Source of the DNA: Isochrysis galbana
Lineage: Eukaryota > Haptophyta > Isochrysidales > Isochrysidaceae
Reading direction: 5' to 3'
Assembly (NCBI GenBank): GCA_018136815.1
Contig: CM030944.1
Span: forward strand, 1,761,145-1,825,144
DNA length: 64,000 nucleotides
In this document: positions 43,883 through 53,938 of the stretch, piece by piece
How the letters are laid out: each line of letters begins with the position of its first letter
Position numbering within the stretch: the first letter of the stretch is position 1
Program-made: the position numbers and the translations under genes
Notes under the pieces: model-generated
What the model saw: only the letters and a program-made list of their open reading frames with translations
The model's database searches: none
Told to the model about the DNA's origin: nothing

Positions 43883-45052
43883 TAGATAGGCTGCGCATGA
43901 GAACTATTGTTATAGTTTGAACTATGGAGCGTGCCGCGACCGCTCCCGAGCCCCAGGCGACCCTCGCCACCGCGCCCCACCTGGGACGCCCCACGCCGCC
44001 CGAGGCGGCTCGTCAGAAAGCCCTCTCAGAGCCCATCCAACCCATCCAAACCACACCCGCGCAAGCGCGCGGGGTGGCGAGCACGGGCACCGAACAGGTT
44101 GCCACCATGGCTCTGCGCATCATGCAGGGGGTCTTGGAGACCCCCTCCAACAGTGGGAAACCCTCCCACCCCAAGAGCACCTCATGTGGGAGGGCAGCTC
44201 AGCTGCCCTCCCCATGGTGGAAACCTCTACCATCAGTGCACCCAACATGGGAGGGCACTTCACAACCATCAACCCCATACGGAGAGCACCCCATGCCTCT
44301 GTTTTCCAACTTTTTCACACAATTCTCGTCTTCACCCCACTCTTGTGGGCCACTAGTACCAATCACTCAGTGCCCTGCCTTGGGCCCTCTCTTAACACAA
44401 GACTCCCTCTCCCACTCCCCCTTCACACTTCAACCAACCCAAACGGCACGAACCCCCCCGCCCTCTGTTCAAAGCACCAAAAATTTCAATTCAAGACACA
44501 TGTTGATACACTTTTCGTTTTCACCCCACGCTTGTGGGCCACAAGTACCTACAACTCAGTGCCGTGCCTTGGGCCCTCTTTCAACACTTCACTCCATCTC
44601 CCACTCCCTCATCCCACTACAACCAACCCAAGAAGCACAAACCCCCTCGCCCTCGGATTCAAACACCAAAAATTTCGACTCAAGACCAGAGGGAGGACAT
44701 GTTTTGAGGCGGCGTCGCTGCCCATGCCTAGCGCAAGGGTATAGCGCCCCCACTCAAACATCTCCTTCCCCAAAGCTCCTCTTTGAGGAGTTGCTCCTCA
44801 CCCTCCCATTAGGCCCCCTTGCCTGCGAGACCAAAACAGGATCCTGGCGTGGGGGGCTGCTTGAGTGTGGAGGGAGGGGTGCTCCGGCTAGCGCAGGTAG
44901 TAAGCTAGTGAAGAGCTGGGTGGCGCATAAGGGGGAAGGGTGCTTGCGCTCGCCGCGGCAGGGAGTCCTGTCTTGTGTGCGCGCTAGTCCCGTTCCTTTG
45001 CCGCGCCGCGACCCATAAAAATTTGTTAAAAATTTAGATAGGCTGCGCATGA
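43883..45052 (+). mobile_element. LINE-related non-autonomous retroposon with 18-bp target duplication
   Basis: TAGATAGGCTGCGCATGA occurs exactly at 43883-43900 and 45035-45052, flanking a 1134-bp element (43901-45034). The element starts GAACTATTGTTATAG and ends CGCGACCCATAAAAATTTG plus A/T tail. ATG 43924 opens a 364-codon frame (MERAATAPEPQ...) rich in Pro/Ser/Thr; internal repeats FSSPHSCGP and FSFSPHACGP are visible. No reverse transcriptase is present. The start-codon context and hairpin-CCCCATGG signature link it to the LINE at 52741. Identical direct repeats indicate a recent insertion. Confidence 0.85.
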
Positions 45053-45607
45053 ACGGAGGTAGTATTAGACAGGGCTTACACAAGTGCTCGCGGTGACGCA
45101 TTGCAAATACGAAGCAAGCGGCCCCACTTGAGGGTGGTGCAGCGGTCAATGGAACCCCCGCGCGCCCCGCGGGCGGTACGCATCACGACCCTACATCACC
45201 ACACAGCCTCGAACCCCGATCGGGATGCGCCACGCAACGGTGTTGGCCAGCATGCGACCCACACGTACACGCAAGAAAACCACACACTATACGGTCACAC
45301 ACTGCTCCATGGCGCACCCCTCCAACTATTGTGCCACGCCATTCCGGCATTGGTGGCTGGCATAATGGGCACGTGCGCTGTAAAGCCGCTCCCAACACGG
45401 CACGCAGAAAAGTCAGCATGATCAAATAAAAGAAATCCACATGGCCACCCAAGCCTCAATCAACAAAGCTCATAGACCTTAAGGTCCGCGCAAACTTAGG
45501 CCAGTTGGAGGACATGCTGTGAGCACGAGCGAGGCGAAGCGAGGCAAGGCGAGGCGAGGCGAGGCGAGGAGGAGCGAGGAGGAGCGAGGTTGCACCGCGC
45601 CCCGGAT
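45053..45607. other. Intergenic with GAGGC minisatellite
   Basis: A GCGAG/GAGGC minisatellite at about 45527-45592 lies just past the CenH3 stop codon. No gene is seen. Confidence 0.6.
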
Positions 45608-46416
45608 TCACCGCAGGGCCTCTCTCGAACCGCGAATTCTGCGTGCTAGTTGGATGTCCCTGCAGAGGAGGGGGCGAAAGTTGAGCACAGTTGATATGAG
45701 TGCTGGGAGCAGACTTGACCAAACTTGCGCAGTGGCATAGCGAGGTGAGCAGCTCACTTGACCATGATTGTGACTCGTTTGGCATGAATCGCACACAGGT
45801 TGGAGTCCTCGAAAAGATGGACGAGGTAATCCTCGGCTGACTGTTGTAACGCTTCCAGAGCCTCAGCCTGCCAGCGCTTCTCACCCTCCGCCGGCGACGA
45901 GTTGTACGTCTGCGTTATCTCACGCACTAATCGCGCAAACGGCAGCTTCCGCAGGAGCAGATCGGTTGAACGCTGGTACTTTCGGATCTCGCGCAGCGCG
46001 ACAGTGCCTGGCCTGATCGAAGCAGCCGGCGATGCAGAGCCAGTGATGAGTCGTAGACATAGGGGGCTCTGAGCGCCGGCTACCCTGCCACTACAGGCTC
46101 TGCCGCCGGGAGGACTCCGTGCATATTCGCTGATGCGGCGAGGCTGCAACAGCACACCTGAATCTGTGTGGCTTTCGTGCCGGCGGCCCGCCGTTGCCGT
46201 TGCCTGCCCTGCCTGCGCCGAGCGGGCGGAGGGCGATGGGCGGGGCCTGAGCTTGAGCCCGTGAAGGGGGAAGGCAAGGCAGCGGGGTGGGGTGGGGGGG
46301 GCGCGAATTGTTGGGTGAGGCCCTGGGCTGGTAGGGAGCGCGCGCTCACCTGCGGCGGGCTGTGCGACCCGGCTGCGCTGAGCCGGGCCTCCCACCCGGT
46401 GGGTCCTGCGCGGCAT
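45608..46416 (-). CDS. CENH3: Centromeric histone H3 (CenH3/CENP-A)
   Basis: Two exons, 46416-45758 and 45659-45608, separated by a 98-bp GT-AG intron (AA|gtgagc ... ctgcag|G), give 236 aa. The histone fold is clear: [56 protein letters not shown], then [10 protein letters not shown] in exon 2. CenH3 hallmarks are a loop 1 longer than canonical H3 by about five residues ([10 protein letters not shown]) and Trp where H3 has Phe, in WQAEALEAL. The N-tail (about 140 residues) is long, basic and unlike H3. A strong donor, CAG|gtgagc at 46350, could make part of that tail an intron (to about 46209), so the tail is uncertain. It would mark the centromere and seed kinetochores. Confidence 0.9.
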
Positions 46417-46871
46417 CGCGCGGCTCGGGCCTGGCCAACCTACAGCCCTGCCCTCCAGAGAGAGGGAAGAGGGGGGGGGAGGGGGGAGAGAGAGAGAGAA
46501 AGAGACGATGAGAAAGAGAGAGAGAGAGGGAGAGCAAAGAGAGAGGAGAGAGAGGAGAGAGGGGGCGGAGTTCGTGGGAAACGCGAAAGAAAAAGAAAAA
46601 ACGGCCGTCCCGCCAGTGGGAAGGGGGGGATCTTCCCTCGACATCGACTACAATACTACAATTTACCGACTAAAGTACACGTGTGAACATGAACGTCAAT
46701 CGCTTTTTTTTTTGGGGGGGGGGGGGGGGAGGGGGGGGGAGGGGTGCCCCCCCCTCCCTCTCCCTCTCCCAATGGAAGGATGAGATGGACCCCGCCCACA
46801 CCCCCACCCGCCACCCGTGCGCCCCCTTCCGACTCAACCTACTATTGATGTGGCATCTGTGACATCTGAAC
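46417..46871. repeat. Purine-rich and poly-G tract upstream of CenH3
   Basis: GA-rich DNA at about 46458-46562 and a T8-G run at 46703-46745. It is CT-rich on the CenH3 coding strand just above its start. No gene is seen. Confidence 0.75.
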
Positions 46872-47049
46872 CCTAGATGGGAAATACGTATTTGTATTTG
46901 GCCAGAGGTCAAATACATTTGTATTTGGCAGTATTTGAAGCGCGTCCTGGGTTGTAGGCCTCGAATGTATTTGAAATGTATTTGGCCGGAGACCAAATAC
47001 ATATGTATTTGGCTGTATTTAGGCCCCAGCACCGTATTTCCCATCTAGG
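46872..47049. mobile_element. 178-bp MITE with 17-bp inverted ends and AAATAC arrays
   Basis: CCTAGATGGGAAATACG at 46872-46888 is the reverse complement of 47033-47049. The interior is a string of GTATTTG and CAAATAC motifs that pair with each other, so the entire element can fold. A truncated copy is at 14177-14262. It is non-coding. Confidence 0.85.
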
Positions 47050-47912
47050 ACCTGAAGGCTCATCGACAAAGGACTAGGACTAGTCACTATTGCAAACCAC
47101 TTCCTTATCCTCATCCTCGTGCGAAGATCACGCAAACAAGCCCGCTCATACTGCACAGTAGTAATTCACAAGGGGAAACCCGGGAAACCCGGGAAAACCG
47201 GGAACATGTGAGAAGTGTGACTACTAGTACTCCTAGTTAGTATTTGTTATGTGGTTCGACCTACGAGTGCGTGTGCCATGGCTGTGCACTTCCTCCCTCT
47301 CCGCCCCGCCCCCCCGCCCCCCCCCCCCCCCCCCCCCCCCCTCCCCTCCCCTTCCCCCCTCTCCCACAAATAGCACAGCCGGCGCATCCCCCCCCCCCCC
47401 CCTCTGCCCCCCCCCCTCTGCCCCCCCCCCCCCCCCCCCCCCCCACCACCACCATCATCCCTCCCTCCCCCTCTGCCTCCCTCCTCTTCTCTCTCTCCCT
47501 CTCTCTCCCTCTCCCTCTCCCTCTCTCTCTCTCTATTTATCTCTCTCTCCTTACCACCTTCCCCCCCCCGCAGCGAGAGAGCGCGCGCGCGCCACAGTGA
47601 GAGAGAGATGCCCCCCCCCCTCCCTTCCCCCCGGGGAGAGGAGAATCTCCCACCCCCGTCACGCCCAACTCCCCCCCAACTCTCTTCTCTCATGAAGGCC
47701 AGAGGGCCCTACTACTACTACTACAACCACTACTTCTCTCTCTCCCCCCCCCGCCGGATGCGCTGGGGGACGATGGCTCTCACGCCCACCGTCCTGTGCT
47801 ACTCTCTCTCTTCACAACGAATGAAGATCTCTTCTCTCTCGCTCCGCGCTCTTTCCATCTTCAGTGTGGAGTGGCACTCTCCCTCCTCCTTCTCCCCCCC
47901 CCAACTCACCTG

Positions 47913-47953
<41 letters not shown>

Positions 47954-48230
47954 ACCTCTCTCTCTCTACTTCTCTCTCTCTCTCTCCTCTCTCTCTCCCT
48001 CCCCCCTCCTCTCTCCCTCTCTCCCTCTCTCTCTCTCTCTGCATCCGTCATCAGTCCACTGCCCGCTCTCCCCTCTTCCCACTCCCTCCCTCCCTCCTTT
48101 GCCCCCCCCTCTCTCCTATCTCTCACCCTCTCTCTCTCCCTCCCTCCCTCCTCGCTGCACGCGCCCAGCTGACCGAGGAGCAACCCTCTCCCAGCAACCC
48201 CGCCTCGCTCCCCACACCGTCTTCCCTCCG
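47050..48230. repeat. Poly-C and CT tracts upstream of EF-hand gene
   Basis: GGGAAACCCGGGAAA-type repeats at about 47175-47200, C runs at about 47305-47445, CT tracts at about 47485-47545 and 47915-48160. Long frames here are repeat products. The EF-hand gene start follows directly. Confidence 0.8.
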
Positions 48231-49238
48231 ATGCGGCCCCGCTGCCTCCTCCTCCTCCTCCCTCTCCTTTCTCTCCTCTCTCTCTCTCTCTCCGCCGAGC
48301 CTCTCTCACGCGGCCAGACGAAGAGGAGGGTGCGCGAGGACGTGTTGCGCGGCGGGAGCCTGCTCAATAGGCTACCCAAGGAGCTCGGACTCGCGCTCGC
48401 CGGCTTTGGACCGCTCATGCCCTGGCAGCAGCCGCTGCCGCCCCTGCAGGCGGAGGAGCAGCGAGCGCACGCAGCCGCCCTCCTGCTCGCCGGTGCGCTT
48501 GGGGCGCTGCTGACGCTCGGCCTGCTTAAGGCCACGAGGCGCCGCCCGATCCCCAGCTCAGTACCCGCCCCTTCCGCCCCCCCTCCCACCGCCGCACTTT
48601 CGTATGGCGGGCGCGATCCACTTGTCTCGATTGCCTTCAAGCTCCTCAACTCTGTCGGCGACGGCCGGCTCACGCTCCCTCAGCTCATTGAAGGGTCCAA
48701 GATGATGTGGGACGTGGCGGCGCCTGCATTGGGCGAAATCATCGGCATGAAGGGCGATTTTCCCGAAAGGATGACCGAGGATGCGGATCTGGGCTCGCGA
48801 CGCGAAGGTGCTGTCGCTAAGATCTTCTACGAGATGGACGACGACTCAGACGGCGTGGTGTCCGAAGCGGACTTCCAGCGCTTTGTGCGCTCCGTCCGCT
48901 TCACGTACGACCCTGTGCTGACGGTATTCTTCAACCTGATTGATGTGACGGGTTCCGGTACCGTCAATCAGAAGGAGTTCGCCTCCGCCATCACGCCGGT
49001 CCACGCGGTGGCCAAGGAGGCGACTCTCCTCGCCATGGGTATCGACCCAGCGGCCACTGACTCTCCCTTTGCTGCCAGTGGTGCTGCCAGCACGGAGCAC
49101 ACGCGCGCCACGGCCGCGGCCGCTCTGCGCAAGGCGCTTGCCACCACTTTCGCAGAGATAGACCGCAATGGCGATGGTGCGGTCAGCTTGGACGAGTTTC
49201 AGAGGCACTTCCAAGCGCTCGCACTCAAGGTGTATTGA
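48231..49238 (+). CDS. EF-hand calcium-binding membrane protein
   Basis: This single-exon gene encodes 335 aa from ATG 48231, which opens a signal peptide ([22 protein letters not shown]). A hydrophobic stretch at about 81-99 is a likely membrane span followed by RRR. Three EF-hand loops are visible: 203-214 (DDDSDGVVSEAD), 238-249 (DVTGSGTVNQKE) and 311-322 (DRNGDGAVSLDE). The first and third look calcium-competent; the first ends in Asp rather than Glu. A fourth, degenerate one may sit at about 143-154 (SVGDGRLTLPQL). The layout resembles calcium-sensing proteins of plastid or ER membranes, but no closer identity is claimed. A longer frame upstream comes from the CT tract and is rejected. 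Confidence 0.85.
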   Translation: MRPRCLLLLLPLLSLLSLSLSAEPLSRGQTKRRVREDVLRGGSLLNRLPKELGLALAGFGPLMPWQQPLPPLQAEEQRAHAAALLLAGALGALLTLGLLKATRRRPIPSSVPAPSAPPPTAALSYGGRDPLVSIAFKLLNSVGDGRLTLPQLIEGSKMMWDVAAPALGEIIGMKGDFPERMTEDADLGSRREGAVAKIFYEMDDDSDGVVSEADFQRFVRSVRFTYDPVLTVFFNLIDVTGSGTVNQKEFASAITPVHAVAKEATLLAMGIDPAATDSPFAASGAASTEHTRATAAAALRKALATTFAEIDRNGDGAVSLDEFQRHFQALALKVY

Positions 49239-50263
49239 TACGCCTCGGCAATGCGACCAAGGAGTTGCGTTGTTGCGGAAGCGCTCCAACAACCCGCAGA
49301 CACCCCTAGGATGAGCTTGCGCCTGTCTAGGGGACTGACTGAATATAGACGTTCCGTGGCCAATCCCACTAGTCGGCTGTTGAGGCAAGCGCGCTCCACG
49401 CCATATGCACCACTGCCTCGCTCCTCAGCTACTGTACAACAAGAAGGACCGGGAAACTGCAAGGCGGTCTCAGCCCGCACGCCGAATAAAGATGACTCGA
49501 GCACATCTTCGAGACAAAAAGGTGGCGAGCGCGGTGCCGGCGGCTGTATCGCATTGTCGCCAAGTCGAAGAGAATTTGGTGATCAGAGCAAGCGGCGGTC
49601 GGGAATGCCGCTATGGTTGTGATTTTTATGGAGTTTTAGGTCTCCAAGGGCAAGAAGCACTCGATTGGTAGCCTGGGTCACAGAACGGGCTAAGGACACT
49701 GAGTAGTGAGTAAATGGAGCGCGGGCGCATCATTAGTTCGGGTGAGTGTATCAGTGCGGAACACGGGGCGGAACCACAACCGCTTTTTGCTATGCGGGCG
49801 AGTGAATTGCAGTTGCAGTGCGAGCGTGAACGCTTGGTAAGAGACTGGCACTTCAGGTTCGGCTCGTTTTTTTTCGCCCCCCCCTCCATAGGACCCCCAG
49901 GGGATTTTATTCTCTTCCCCCCTCCCCCTCCCATGGGAACCCCCAAAATCTCGGAGGTCGAGGGTTCACTTCAGCGTGGCCTTTTCCATTTCCCTTATGT
50001 ATCGCGCTTCCGGGGTAAGTAAGGGTAGGGGTAAGCTGCAACTTGTTTGTCTTGGAAAAGTGGAAAGTGGTAGAATTTCACTTTCCAATAAGGCGTGGAA
50101 CTAGCTACCCAGATATCTGCTAGATGTCTACCTATCTAGGCCGCTTTTCCACGGCTCTCTATCTAGCTAGGTGGATAGCGCCAAGGCACTATCACTATCT
50201 ATATCTAGGCTGAATGCGAATAGCAATCGGCTAAGGTCTAGATATCTAGTAGACTTATTTTTG
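49239..50263. other. Intergenic, no gene seen
   Basis: No recognisable exon. CTATCTAG/CTAGATAT palindromic motifs cluster at about 50100-50255. Confidence 0.45.
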
Positions 50264-50345
50264 ACAATTGTTATGGGTCGCGGCGCGGCAAAGGGACGGG
50301 ACTAGTGTTCACTCAAGATAGGACTCCTTGCCGCGGCAGCAGCAA
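50264..50345 (-). mobile_element. Retroposon 3' tail, first piece
   Basis: TTATGGGTCGCGGCGCGGCA and GACTCCTTGCCGCGGC match, in reverse orientation, the 3' end of the element at 43901-45034 (about 44950-45020). The match stops at about 50345 and resumes at about 51855, so something was inserted between. Confidence 0.6.
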
Positions 50346-50995
50346 TGACGGATTGGAGGTTACGGATGGAACAGGAGGGACCGAACGGGACGGAAGGTAG
50401 GCGGCGGAAGGCACGGCCTTTCGGCCATTGGCGGGCGGGACGGGCTGACCATCTTCCATGGTTGGAGGATGGATGGCGGGCAGTGGCGAGGGCGAGCGCG
50501 AAGACGGAGCGGACATAGTGGATCGCGAGGGTGAGTGGGTGAGTGAGTGGATTTGGTTGGTGTTGTAAGATTGCTTGTTACGACTGAGCGAGAGCGAGAA
50601 CGATGGAGCGAGGAGCGACTGGGGCGAGGGACGAGGGCGACAGAGGCCGACAGGGTACCAATCCGACGAGTCCGACAACAATCCGAGACACGCACACTTG
50701 ACTTTCACCCAACATTCCTCCACACTAACGTATCTTTCTCCACTTGGGCGGGGAAGACACAGAAGGAAGGAAACAAGGAAGAGAAAGCCGACAAGAGAGC
50801 GACGATGCGACGGAAGAGCCGACGGCGAACGGCGGTTACCGCGAACGAGTAGGTAGAAAGTAAGGAGGGAATCTACGTGCGTAAACCGAAAGGGGCGAGA
50901 GGGTAGGCTTCGCGCGGGGGGAAAAGTCCGCAGCGACGAACGCCTACGACGAGGGCGAGAGCGAGCGCGGGGGAACGACAGCAAGGAGGGACCAA
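50346..50995. other. Inserted DNA of unknown type
   Basis: Lies between the two retroposon tail pieces. A minus-strand frame with MSAPSSRSPSPLPA (about 50517 down) is Pro/Ser-rich and resembles retroposon ORF starts in style only. No domain is recognised. Confidence 0.4.
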
Positions 50996-51662
50996 ACGGC
51001 TAAAAAGTTCCGTCCTACATTATGGGACCGCGTCCTACGATTTCGGTGTATTTGTAGGACCCTGAGCTTGAAAGCCACACAACTTTCGAGAGTGAAGGAT
51101 TGGGACTTCCCACCAACTGAAGGATAGTCCCAACTCAGTCTTGAGACCCTTAGCTCCCACTATGGCCAAGGCTGTAGACTTCGTCTTGACCGAGCTTTCG
51201 GCTCCAGCGTGAACTGAGTACTTCGGCCATCGGAGGCCACCAGGTGCGTCGAGAGTTTTGTTTTTGCCCCGCAAGAGGCAAAAGCAGCCAAAACTCTCAT
51301 TGGGCTTCAAAACCAAGCTTGGTCTCTACTGAAGGTCGAAAAGAACCCATGCCAAAGAGCATTTCATCTCGTGGGAGCAAGTTCTAGGGAGCTCATCATG
51401 AGCCTCAAATCGTGTCCTCAGGTGTTTGCGGCAATTCGTAGGACAACGCCGTTTTTTGCCGGGAAGGCTTCCGCGAGTGACAAATAACTCATTATGCTTT
51501 GAGAATGGTGTCTTGAGCCTCTAGGAGGACTCAATGAGGGCAATGAGATGAACACAGAAACCAAATCCTAGCTCCCCATTCCTAGATTGAACCGTGTCTT
51601 CATAGTTCACAACGTCGTCCTACATTGTAGGACTCGTCCTATAAAGCTAGGTACCTTTATCC
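50996..51662 (-). repeat. Hairpin-ended element (~650 bp), copy 2
   Basis: Reverse orientation relative to 4276-4956. It starts (51662, minus) with GCGGATAAAGGTACCT, then TAGGACGAGTCCTA and TGTAGGAC; it ends with GTAGGAC, GGTCCC, TGTAGGAC and GAACTTTTTA. Paired GGAC/GTCC hairpins at both ends are kept although the exact bases differ (AAGGAC in copy 1, TAGGAC here), which points to selection for the stem rather than the sequence. Confidence 0.6.
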
Positions 51663-51854
51663 GCAAAGGCAGGGCAAGGCCCAAGGTGCAAAGGAGCGAA
51701 ACAGGAGCGAGACAGGCCACAAAGGGGCGCAACGGCAAGGAGCGAGGGGCGAGTTACGAATGAAGAATCCTACAAATTACGAGTAAAACTCCGCGGCAAC
51801 AAGAACGACTGGGCTCGAAGACGCCTACGGTCGGAAGTCGATCGCGGATGCGAC

Positions 51855-51950
51855 AAGCAAGCGCAAGCACCCTTCACCCTTCCCCCCTTATGCCACCCAG
51901 CTGCTTCACTGCAGCTTTCTACCTACGCTAGCCGGAGCACCCCTGTCCCT
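51855..51950 (-). mobile_element. Retroposon tail, second piece
   Basis: GCGCAAGCACCCTTC, CTTATGCCACCCAGCT and CGCTAGCCGGAGCACCCC match the reverse complement of about 44877-44960 and the plus strand at about 20120-20200. It continues the piece at 50264-50345. Confidence 0.6.
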
Positions 51951-52725
51951 TGTCCTCCCGCCTTCTTCTGCTGAGGAGGTGGTCAATGGTCAAGCCCGCC
52001 AGCCCGCCATCCATTCCATCACTCTCTCGCCGCCGCTCCCGCCGCGCCTACCGCCGATCGATCCCCTTCCGTCTCTTCGCATGTCGAGCCAGTGGTCATG
52101 CTCGCTCGATCCGTCAGGTTGTCGGAACGAAGCCGCACGGCTTCTGGATCGTAACGAGATGGCCCGAGGGCCCGACGAGATGTGAGATGTGACGAGATGA
52201 ACGAGATGGCCCGAGGCCCCGACCAGATGTAACCAAATGAACGAGATTTTTTGCGGTAACGGTAACGGAACTAGACTGGGAGTTTCCCCTCTAAGCTGGG
52301 TCTTAATGCGGCGTAACCGATTTAGAGACAAACGGGAAACCGGGGCGGATGGAACTGGCAAGGAAGGAAGCTGGCAATAATAGTAAGGCGGAGGAAGTGT
52401 GTCTTGGCAGGGCGACAGAGGGCAGATTTCAACGGTATAGAAGAAGAGCGGAGAGGAGCGAAGTGGAATTGGAGCGGGGCTCGAACTGCAGAGCGCGCTC
52501 CGGACTCGAACTCAGAGCGCGCTCCGGGCACTCGAAACTTTACGTAGCACAAATAAAATTGTCGGTGGAGGCGGAGGCGGTGGGTTGAACCACGTCCTTT
52601 GTATTTTGCCACGCGAAACTTTACGTAGCCATAGGGCCAGTGGGGAGGGCTGAGAATTGAGAACCACCCTATATACTCTGGCTCTGGGTTTTTTTCTTCA
52701 GAGTCTCTTCTTTCTTTCACTCTTC
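51951..52725. other. Intergenic, no gene seen
   Basis: Repeated GAACGAGAT and CCCGAGGC motifs at about 52150-52245 and a GCGCGCTCCGG / CGAACTC pair at about 52480-52535. No exon is recognised. Confidence 0.45.
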
Positions 52726-52763
52726 TAGCTTCTTTCTGTCAACTAAGTTTATACTTGGTCGCC

Positions 52764-53930
52764 ATGGAGCGCGCCGACGCGCCCCCTCTCTCTTTCGGGC
52801 ACCCCACCGCGGGCGCCCTTCCAGTGCCCATGGAGCAGTCGCAGGCGAAGCGACCGCGTCCTCCCGCGGAGGCCGAGCAGGTGAGCGCGATCCCCGTCGC
52901 GCCACACGGCCAGTGGCCCCGGCCACACCACCTCCAGCAGCCATGCTGGCCCCCCCCATGGAGGACCACAGGCTGCAGGCCACAACCAGCACACACCAGA
53001 CAAGAATCAACAGAGATCCATTGGGCATGCCTCATGGCAGAGGCCTCACTCACCCTGGTGACGGCCGCGCCGCCTCGGCGGCGCGGCCCGAGACCGGGTG
53101 GCCCTTATGGGCACAAATCTCACACTACAACAGATACGCACCACAACAAGCCACAGCAACTCCCCCAGACCAAGGACAGCACACACGAGACCCCCCTAGG
53201 GGAAGGTCGGGAGCACGCACACGCCAACGCACCACGCATCCGCAAGCCGACGAACTACACACTTACACCCGACTCGCCATGCCCCGCACAGGAACCCCAA
53301 TCAGAAGATGAACAAGAAAGCGTAGACACAGATGCAAACTACGAACTTTCCTTCCATCAGGAGGGCGACTACACATTCCAAGACGCGTCGGTGTACGCCG
53401 CCATAGTCGAGCTCCTCTTAGAGCTCGAAGGAGTCGATCCTGAACCGGACTTCTGGGCCCGGTCGATTAAAGGCCCCTGGCACATAGCAGTCAACGAAGA
53501 CTGTGCGCAACAATTCCAAGAGCGATATGGCGAACTTACCACCCTCCGCGTGCTTCAGACAGACATCAAAGTCCGAATCAAGGTCGACTCGATAGAGGAA
53601 AAGTTCAACAAACGAGGCTCATCCTCGCGCAAATCACTATATAATGCTCTTCAAGATGTTGCAGCCCACTTGGTCGTCGAAGCCGACGGCTTAGCGCAAG
53701 CAAAACAAATCACACTGAGCAACCTCATTAAGGCGGTCGAGAAAGTAGGCCTCACCTTTCTTAAGGGCAACCGAGAGCGTATGAAACTGGAAGGTGGCTC
53801 GGGCACATTTGTGTCCAAGGCGGCCTACTCCACCCGCTGGCACCTTTATGTCTCGGCAGGCCAAGGATCCTTCATGGACGGAAGCTTCGGCTGTACTCGG
53901 AGAAAAAGACTCAGAGAGTCCCGGAACTAG
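52764..53930 (+). CDS. LINE ORF1-like protein
   Basis: 388 aa starting MERADAPPLSFG. The N-terminal third is Pro-rich and matches the head at 59951-60356; a conserved hairpin and CCCCATGG lie in its coding DNA. The middle is Pro/His/Thr-rich; the last 200 residues are acidic and helical (YAAIVELLLELEGVDPEPDFW, HIAVNEDCAQQFQERYG), possibly the RNA-binding part. No zinc knuckle was found. The end of this frame overlaps the start of the reverse transcriptase frame, where the joining sequence looks like the linker that normally follows an endonuclease. Confidence 0.7.
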   Translation: MERADAPPLSFGHPTAGALPVPMEQSQAKRPRPPAEAEQVSAIPVAPHGQWPRPHHLQQPCWPPPWRTTGCRPQPAHTRQESTEIHWACLMAEASLTLVTAAPPRRRGPRPGGPYGHKSHTTTDTHHNKPQQLPQTKDSTHETPLGEGREHAHANAPRIRKPTNYTLTPDSPCPAQEPQSEDEQESVDTDANYELSFHQEGDYTFQDASVYAAIVELLLELEGVDPEPDFWARSIKGPWHIAVNEDCAQQFQERYGELTTLRVLQTDIKVRIKVDSIEEKFNKRGSSSRKSLYNALQDVAAHLVVEADGLAQAKQITLSNLIKAVEKVGLTFLKGNRERMKLEGGSGTFVSKAAYSTRWHLYVSAGQGSFMDGSFGCTRRKRLRESRN

Positions 53931-53938
53931 AGAACACT

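Noticed and set aside
43924-45018. 364-codon frame as a host gene
   Set aside because: It lies exactly inside a retroposon with an 18-bp target duplication.
47796-48230. Upstream extension of the EF-hand frame
   Set aside because: CT-tract Ser/Leu repeats; a clear signal peptide begins at 48231.
50313-50984. 223-codon minus-strand frame
   Set aside because: Ser/Arg/Pro-biased, overlaps a retroposon tail, no domain.
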